Shown here in pieces: positions 6,268 through 10,437 of a stretch of DNA of 10,437 bases (its first letter is position 1; each line of letters begins with the position of its first letter). The stretch is from contig JAFGIT010000078.1 in the NCBI GenBank assembly GCA_016929465.1, forward strand, positions 1 to 10,437. Direction: 5' to 3'. The notes under the pieces were generated by a model, which had not been told where the DNA came from, made no database searches, and saw only the letters and a list, made by a program, of their open reading frames with translations. Source of the DNA: Candidatus Coatesiibacteriota bacterium (GTDB lineage: Bacteria; B130-G9). Both the position numbers and the translations under genes were made by a program.

Positions 6268-8784
6268 ATGGCAGAGCGGAAAAGAGCCGAGCGAAAAGTC
6301 GAACACAAGATCATCTTCGATGGCAAGGCCTATTCTTTCGAGTCAGGGATGACAGTCCTTCAAGCAGCAGAGGCCGCGGGCATCTACATTCCGACTCTCT
6401 GCTCACATCAGGCTCTACCCCCATTCGGAGCCTGCAGGCTTTGCATTGTTGAAATTGAGGGGATGAGAGGCTTTCCAGCATCATGCAGCACACCTGCGGA
6501 GGATGGCATGGTCGTCAGGACGAATACTGATGAAGTCATGCATCTCCGACGCGCGGTATTGGAATTGATCCTATCGGAGCATCCGACGGGGTGCTTGTTC
6601 TGCGAGCGCAAGGTTGGATGCGAGGACTTTCGAGGTCCTGGTCACCTGACCAAGGCGGGGACGGTCACGGGCTGTATGCTATGCCCGAACAAGGAGGAGT
6701 GCGAACTCAGGATTCTTGTGGAGAAAATCGGCATCAGTGAAGTAAGGCTCGATTCATCATTCAGGAGCCTTCCCCTGGAGCGTCTCGATCCATTCTTCGA
6801 TCGCGACTATAATTTGTGCGTTCTGTGCGGGCGATGCGTTAGAGTCTGCCAGGAGATCAGAGGCACATCCATTCTCGAATTCATCAATCGAGGTCCCGAA
6901 ACCAGGATCGGCACGTCCTTCCATCACCTTCACCTCGACATGGGTTGTCAATTTTGCGGAGCATGCGTGGATGTTTGCCCGACTGGGGCGCTTGCCGACA
7001 GAACGAGCAAGTGGGAGCCGCCGCCGCAAAAAACTGTCGAGACAACCTGCACTCTTTGCACCGTCGGATGCAGCATAGAGGTTGCAGCCTCTCGGGACAG
7101 AGTGGTTAGAACGACCCCATCTCGCACTGATGGCATAAACTCGGAGCAACTCTGTGTGCTGGGCAGATTTGGTATCGCCGAATTGGTCAATTCCCGGGAT
7201 CGAGTTACGACTCCACTGACCCGAAAGGTGGGTCAATTGGTCAGAACCAGCTGGGAAGATGCCATTACACTGGCAGCGGAAGGCCTGTCCGGCTTCAAGA
7301 GCTCGGAGACCGCACTGCTATATCCGGGACTGCTGACGGATGAGGAAGCGAACGCTTGCAGAGCCTTCGCTCGCACTGTATTGAGGACAGAGAACTACCC
7401 CTACCGATTCCCGCCGCGAAAGTGGAATTCGGTTAATGCGAGTCTGTCTGGCCTGGGCATCGGCGACTGCATTCTGCTGGTCGGTGCAGACCTCACTCAG
7501 ACCCATCCGATCCTCGGGCACAACATCAAGCGGGCGGTCGATAGAGGCGCAAAACTCCTGATAATAGATACAGTCCCGACATTCTTGGACAAATTCGCAG
7601 CGGCGAAGATACGGGCGCTGCCTGGTGATTTCTCCTGGGCTCTTGCCGGCCTGATCTGGGCAGTCGTAGAGAAGGATGCCGTCGCCGATGAACAGGAGCT
7701 GGCAAAATTCAAAGAGCTGCCAAAATGGGCCTTCAAACTTCTATTCGAGGAGATAATCACACATATCGGTACCGATGAAAGGACTCTGAACAGAGCAGCG
7801 GACATCCTTTTGGAAGGCTCTTCAACGCTTGTCATTGTCGGGCGCGAGGTCGGTGTCGAGAACACGCACACCCACTTCAATGGACTTCTGTCAGACTTCA
7901 AATCGCTGATGAGCTCCAAGACCAAGAGCTGTGAGGTCAATTTCGCGAGGAGCACTCGCGATTTCGACGCTCATTGGCTGAAGGTGATGCAGAACATCGA
8001 GTCGATGAGAGTTCGAGCACTCGTTATGATAGGTGATCTCGTTCCTCGCTTGAGCCCCGAGTGGCCGAATCCTCTTCAGGACCTTGACTTCCTGGTCGTT
8101 ATCGACAGCCACAACGGCACTTATACTCCTTATGCGGAGGTCGTCCTTCCCGCGGCGGCCTTCACCGAGAAAGGCGGAACATTCACAGCCGTCGATGGCA
8201 CCGTCCACAAGCTGCACCCAGCCGTCAGGCCGATGGGCCAATCGAAGCCGGAGTGCGAGATCCTCGCTCTGCTGGCGAAGGCGATGGGCAGAAATGGCGA
8301 TGGACTCGAGCTGCCGAGGCGAGCGGATCGAGATACGGATATTCTCCCTAGGCCAGAAAGAGATTTCGCGCTATCCGAGCAACCGTCAGCGCCAAATCTC
8401 TCCCGCGAAGAGGTGAAATGCTCCAATGAGTGGCCTCTTATGCTGGTGAACAGACACAATTCATACCTTCTGCACGGACACCGTCTCAGCAGACTTGTTG
8501 GGGGCATACTCTCGCTCTGCATGAGCGATTTCGTCCGGCTTTCCCCGTCCACCGCGAAGAATCTCGACATAAGGGACGGCGATGAGGTCTATCTCGTATC
8601 AGGAAAAGGCCGAGGGAAGTTGAAGGCAAAGGTGGATTGCGACATACCGACGGGTCTTCTGGTTTCGAGGATGACGGCCAAGGACCCCAGGCTTTTGGCC
8701 CTGATGGGAAAGGAACAGGCAAGCTTCTGGACGAACACGGCTGCAGTGAGGATTGAGAAGAGCGGAGGTGATGACAATGTATAG
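6268..8784 (+). CDS. NuoG/FdhA-like iron-sulfur large subunit with non-catalytic-looking molybdopterin-type domain
   Basis: The product has 838 residues. Domains in order: a plant-type [2Fe-2S] domain (C45, C56, C59, C73); a His-Cys [4Fe-4S] motif HPTGCLFCERKVGC (H105, C109, C112, C118); a second Cys motif GCMLCPNKEECEL (C136, C139, C145); a two-cluster ferredoxin domain (C184/187/190/194 and C227/230/233/237); a molybdopterin-type [4Fe-4S] motif (C261, C264, C268, C296); a MopB fold from about 310 to 700, with ADLTQTHPILGHNIKRA, VVLPAAAFTEKGGTF and similar motifs; and a dinucleotide-binding domain from about 722. No H-cluster motifs are present, so this is not HydA. In formate dehydrogenases a Cys or Sec follows the first MopB strands; here the segment TENYPYRFPPRKWNS has none, and the conserved Lys after the fourth [4Fe-4S] Cys is Leu (L298). 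Non-catalytic, NuoG-like electron transfer is therefore likely. Start chosen by the strong ribosome binding site; the 3' end overlaps nfnA by eight bases. Confidence 0.88.
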   Translation: MAERKRAERKVEHKIIFDGKAYSFESGMTVLQAAEAAGIYIPTLCSHQALPPFGACRLCIVEIEGMRGFPASCSTPAEDGMVVRTNTDEVMHLRRAVLELILSEHPTGCLFCERKVGCEDFRGPGHLTKAGTVTGCMLCPNKEECELRILVEKIGISEVRLDSSFRSLPLERLDPFFDRDYNLCVLCGRCVRVCQEIRGTSILEFINRGPETRIGTSFHHLHLDMGCQFCGACVDVCPTGALADRTSKWEPPPQKTVETTCTLCTVGCSIEVAASRDRVVRTTPSRTDGINSEQLCVLGRFGIAELVNSRDRVTTPLTRKVGQLVRTSWEDAITLAAEGLSGFKSSETALLYPGLLTDEEANACRAFARTVLRTENYPYRFPPRKWNSVNASLSGLGIGDCILLVGADLTQTHPILGHNIKRAVDRGAKLLIIDTVPTFLDKFAAAKIRALPGDFSWALAGLIWAVVEKDAVADEQELAKFKELPKWAFKLLFEEIITHIGTDERTLNRAADILLEGSSTLVIVGREVGVENTHTHFNGLLSDFKSLMSSKTKSCEVNFARSTRDFDAHWLKVMQNIESMRVRALVMIGDLVPRLSPEWPNPLQDLDFLVVIDSHNGTYTPYAEVVLPAAAFTEKGGTFTAVDGTVHKLHPAVRPMGQSKPECEILALLAKAMGRNGDGLELPRRADRDTDILPRPERDFALSEQPSAPNLSREEVKCSNEWPLMLVNRHNSYLLHGHRLSRLVGGILSLCMSDFVRLSPSTAKNLDIRDGDEVYLVSGKGRGKLKAKVDCDIPTGLLVSRMTAKDPRLLALMGKEQASFWTNTAAVRIEKSGGDDNV
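8764..8770 (+). promoter_or_regulatory. Ribosome binding site selecting ATG 8777
   Basis: GGAGGTG lies six bases before ATG 8777. The alternative ATG at 8771 would have no spacer, and TTG 8753 lies upstream of the site. The MYSIVEKTE start also fits the family. Confidence 0.7.
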
Positions 8785-9610
8785 CATTGTCGAGAAGACT
8801 GAGACAGTTCCGAACACCAATCTGGTGAAGGTGCGAGCGCCCGCGATAGCCGACAAAGCCAGGCCGGGCCAGTTCATTGTAATAATGGTCGATGAGCGGT
8901 CCGAGCGGATACCATATACGCTTTCGGATTGGGACAAGGAGGAGGGCACCATCACTTTCGTGGTGAACGAGGTTGGCAGGTCAACTGGCAAGCTGGTCGG
9001 ACGCAAGAAGGGAGATGAGCTCTACTCGGTGGTGGGGCCTCTCGGCATCGCGCCCGAGATTAGCAACGTGGGGACTGTGGCATGCGTGGGCGGGTGCTTT
9101 GGCATCGCGGCCATTTTGCCTCTTGCGAGGGCATTCAAAGAGGCGGGCGCAAAGGTCATCTCGATAGTCGAGGCCCGGGCGGGCTACCTCATATACCTGG
9201 AAAAGGAGCTAAGAAAGGCCTCTGATGAGCTGATCATCGCCACGGGGGACGGATCGCGGGGCATCAAGGGCTTCGTGCCTGATGCCTTGAAGGACCTGAT
9301 CGATAACAAGACCAAAATCAACAAGGTCTTCGCCATCGGATGCACCTTCATGCTCAAACTCACATGCGACGCAACAAGAGCTGCTAAAATCGATACACAG
9401 GTCGATCTTTGCCCCATAATCGTTGATGCAACAGGGATGTGCGGATGCTGCAGGATAGAGGTTGGAGGAGAGACTAAGTTTGCCTGCGTCGATGGCCCAT
9501 TTTTTGATGGCCATAAGGTTGACTGGGACGTTCTCGGCTTCCGGAAGGCGGCTTACGTTGCGCAGGAGAGAGATTCTGTTCAATCTTCCAAGATGGGGGT
9601 GAAACAATGA
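8777..9610 (+). CDS. nfnA: NfnA: FAD/NAD-binding, [2Fe-2S] subunit of NADH-dependent reduced ferredoxin:NADP+ oxidoreductase
   Basis: The 277-residue product has a ferredoxin-reductase-like FAD domain, with PGQFIVIMV (30-38) and RIPYTLSDWD (44-53). A nucleotide-binding domain follows with VGGCFGIAAILPLA (104-117). The C-terminal [2Fe-2S] segment reads VDATGMCGCCRIEVGG and FACVDGPFFDGHKVDW. The cluster ligands expected from Thermotoga NfnA, three Cys and one Asp, map to D217, C222, C225 and C237. Nfn bifurcates electrons from NADPH to NAD+ and ferredoxin, or runs in reverse. Non-bifurcating relatives exist, including sulfide dehydrogenase and glutamate synthase partners, so the physiological direction is open. 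C189, C212 and C224 occupy positions that are Pro, Asn and a small residue in the homologues I recall. It overlaps the large subunit gene by eight bases and its stop overlaps nfnB as ATGA. Confidence 0.9.
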   Translation: MYSIVEKTETVPNTNLVKVRAPAIADKARPGQFIVIMVDERSERIPYTLSDWDKEEGTITFVVNEVGRSTGKLVGRKKGDELYSVVGPLGIAPEISNVGTVACVGGCFGIAAILPLARAFKEAGAKVISIVEARAGYLIYLEKELRKASDELIIATGDGSRGIKGFVPDALKDLIDNKTKINKVFAIGCTFMLKLTCDATRAAKIDTQVDLCPIIVDATGMCGCCRIEVGGETKFACVDGPFFDGHKVDWDVLGFRKAAYVAQERDSVQSSKMGVKQ

Positions 9611-10437
9611 ACACTCCAATTCAGAAGCCCTCTACACCGGATTACAGGAAGGAGCCGATGCCGGAGCAGCTCCCGGAGGTCCGCGTACATAACTTCAATG
9701 AAGTCTCGCTCGGATATTCCCAGGAACAGGCCGTGCGAGAGGCCCGTAGGTGCCTCGGATGCAAAAAAGCGCCGTGCGTAACCGGGTGCCCGGTGGGCAT
9801 CGATATCCCCGGCTTCGTGAAATCGATTGCGGAGGGCAACTTCCGTAAGGCGATTACGGTAATCAAGCGCAGCAACTTGCTACCCGCGGTCTGTGGACGC
9901 GTCTGCCCCCAATCCAAGCAATGCCAGGCGATGTGCGTCCTTGGCAAGAAGGGCTCTCCCGTCAGTATCGGAAATCTCGAGCAATTCATCGCGGACTGGG
10001 AGCGAAAAGAAGGCGTGAAACTGCCAACGATGATCGAGTCCACCGGAAAGAAGATCGCCGTCGTCGGCAGCGGACCTGGTGGGCTGACAGTGGCGGCAGA
10101 CTGCGCGCTTCTGGGCCATCAGGTGACGGTCTTCGAGGCTCTACATAAATTAGGTGGTGTGCTCGTCTATGGGATTCCTGAATTCAGGCTCCCCAAGGCG
10201 ATTCTGGACGAAGAGCTGCAGAATCTCGCGCGTATGGGAGTTGAGTTCAGGACCGACATGCTAATCGGCGCGACAGCATCTGTGAAGGAATTGCAGGAGG
10301 AGTTCGACTCGATATACCTGGGGCTGGGAGCAGGACTACCCTATTTCTTGGGGATTCCAGGCGAGAATCTCGCTGGCGTCTATTCCGCGAATGAGTATTT
10401 GACGCGCAGCAACTTGATGAAGGCATACCTGTTCCCC
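9607..10437 (+). CDS. nfnB: NfnB (GltA-like) FAD/NADPH-binding Fe-S subunit, 5' part (3' end outside window)
   Basis: The frame opens at ATG 9607 and stays open for 277 codons to the window edge. The N-terminal Fe-S domain has C49, C52, C57, C61 (RCLGCKKAPCVTGCPV) and C96, C100, C106, C110 (VCGRVCPQSKQCQAMC), which bind two [4Fe-4S] clusters in this family. The FAD-binding signature IAVVGSGPGGL begins near residue 150. GGVLVYGIPEFRLPK (183-197) is typical of the NfnB/GltD/SudA group. NfnB carries the bifurcating FAD and the NADPH site and pairs with NfnA. ATGA overlap with nfnA indicates coupled expression, and GGGGGTGAAA upstream is a probable ribosome binding site. The NADP-binding half lies beyond the edge, so glutamate-synthase-type relatives are not formally excluded, but adjacency to nfnA makes Nfn the best call. 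Confidence 0.92.
   Translation, partial: MNTPIQKPSTPDYRKEPMPEQLPEVRVHNFNEVSLGYSQEQAVREARRCLGCKKAPCVTGCPVGIDIPGFVKSIAEGNFRKAITVIKRSNLLPAVCGRVCPQSKQCQAMCVLGKKGSPVSIGNLEQFIADWERKEGVKLPTMIESTGKKIAVVGSGPGGLTVAADCALLGHQVTVFEALHKLGGVLVYGIPEFRLPKAILDEELQNLARMGVEFRTDMLIGATASVKELQEEFDSIYLGLGAGLPYFLGIPGENLAGVYSANEYLTRSNLMKAYLFP

Noticed and set aside
6268-8784. Annotation of the large subunit as HydA, a catalytic [FeFe] hydrogenase, from its operon position.
   Set aside because: No H-cluster L1, L2 or L3 motif is present; the C-terminal half is a molybdopterin oxidoreductase fold.
6268-8784. Selenocysteine-containing formate dehydrogenase.
   Set aside because: The frame has no in-frame TGA and no Cys at the catalytic loop, so there is no support for a catalytic formate dehydrogenase.
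1-10437. CRISPR arrays, tRNA genes, insertion sequences or attachment sites.
   Set aside because: No spaced direct repeats, cloverleaf-like segments, transposase motifs or terminal inverted repeats were seen while reading both strands.

Overview
The window is one tightly packed, all-plus-strand anaerobic redox operon, cut at both ends. No tRNA, rRNA, insertion sequence, CRISPR array or large repeat was found. Base composition is moderately GC-rich by eye. Shine-Dalgarno-like sites are frequent, and most genes overlap by a few bases or sit only a few bases apart. RsbW-like ATPases, DRTGG proteins, a [FeFe]-hydrogenase-like protein and NfnAB point to a strictly anaerobic, probably fermentative or syntrophic bacterium. 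The phylum cannot be fixed from this sequence.

Layout: (1) 1-222, the 3' end of a NuoE/HydC-type [2Fe-2S] subunit. (2) 238-3990, a putative sensing/signalling block: DRTGG protein, RsbW-like ATPase, a 434-residue H-cluster protein with ferredoxin and C-terminal Fe-S domains (resembling the sensory or 'group D' [FeFe] hydrogenases), a second Cys-rich DRTGG protein, a PHP-type phosphoesterase and a second HATPase protein. (3) 3991-4073, the only gap over 50 bases. (4) 4074-8784, a soluble NuoE-NuoF-NuoG-like module. (5) 8777-10437, NfnA and the start of NfnB (NADH-dependent reduced ferredoxin:NADP+ oxidoreductase), running off the right edge.

How they may work together (inference): the NuoEFG-like proteins would form a cytosolic NAD(H)-linked electron-transfer complex. 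Its large subunit carries many Fe-S clusters but no H-cluster, and its molybdopterin-type domain lacks a visible catalytic Cys/Sec, so its terminal acceptor is unknown. The only H-cluster site in the window is in the small hydrogenase-like protein embedded in the signalling block. That protein keeps the four H-cluster cysteines but has lost the usual proton-shuttle cysteine, which suits an H2 or redox sensor better than a fast catalyst. NfnAB would connect NADH, NADPH and ferredoxin pools. Two copies each of NuoE, DRTGG and HATPase proteins give the locus a partly duplicated layout around the H-cluster protein.
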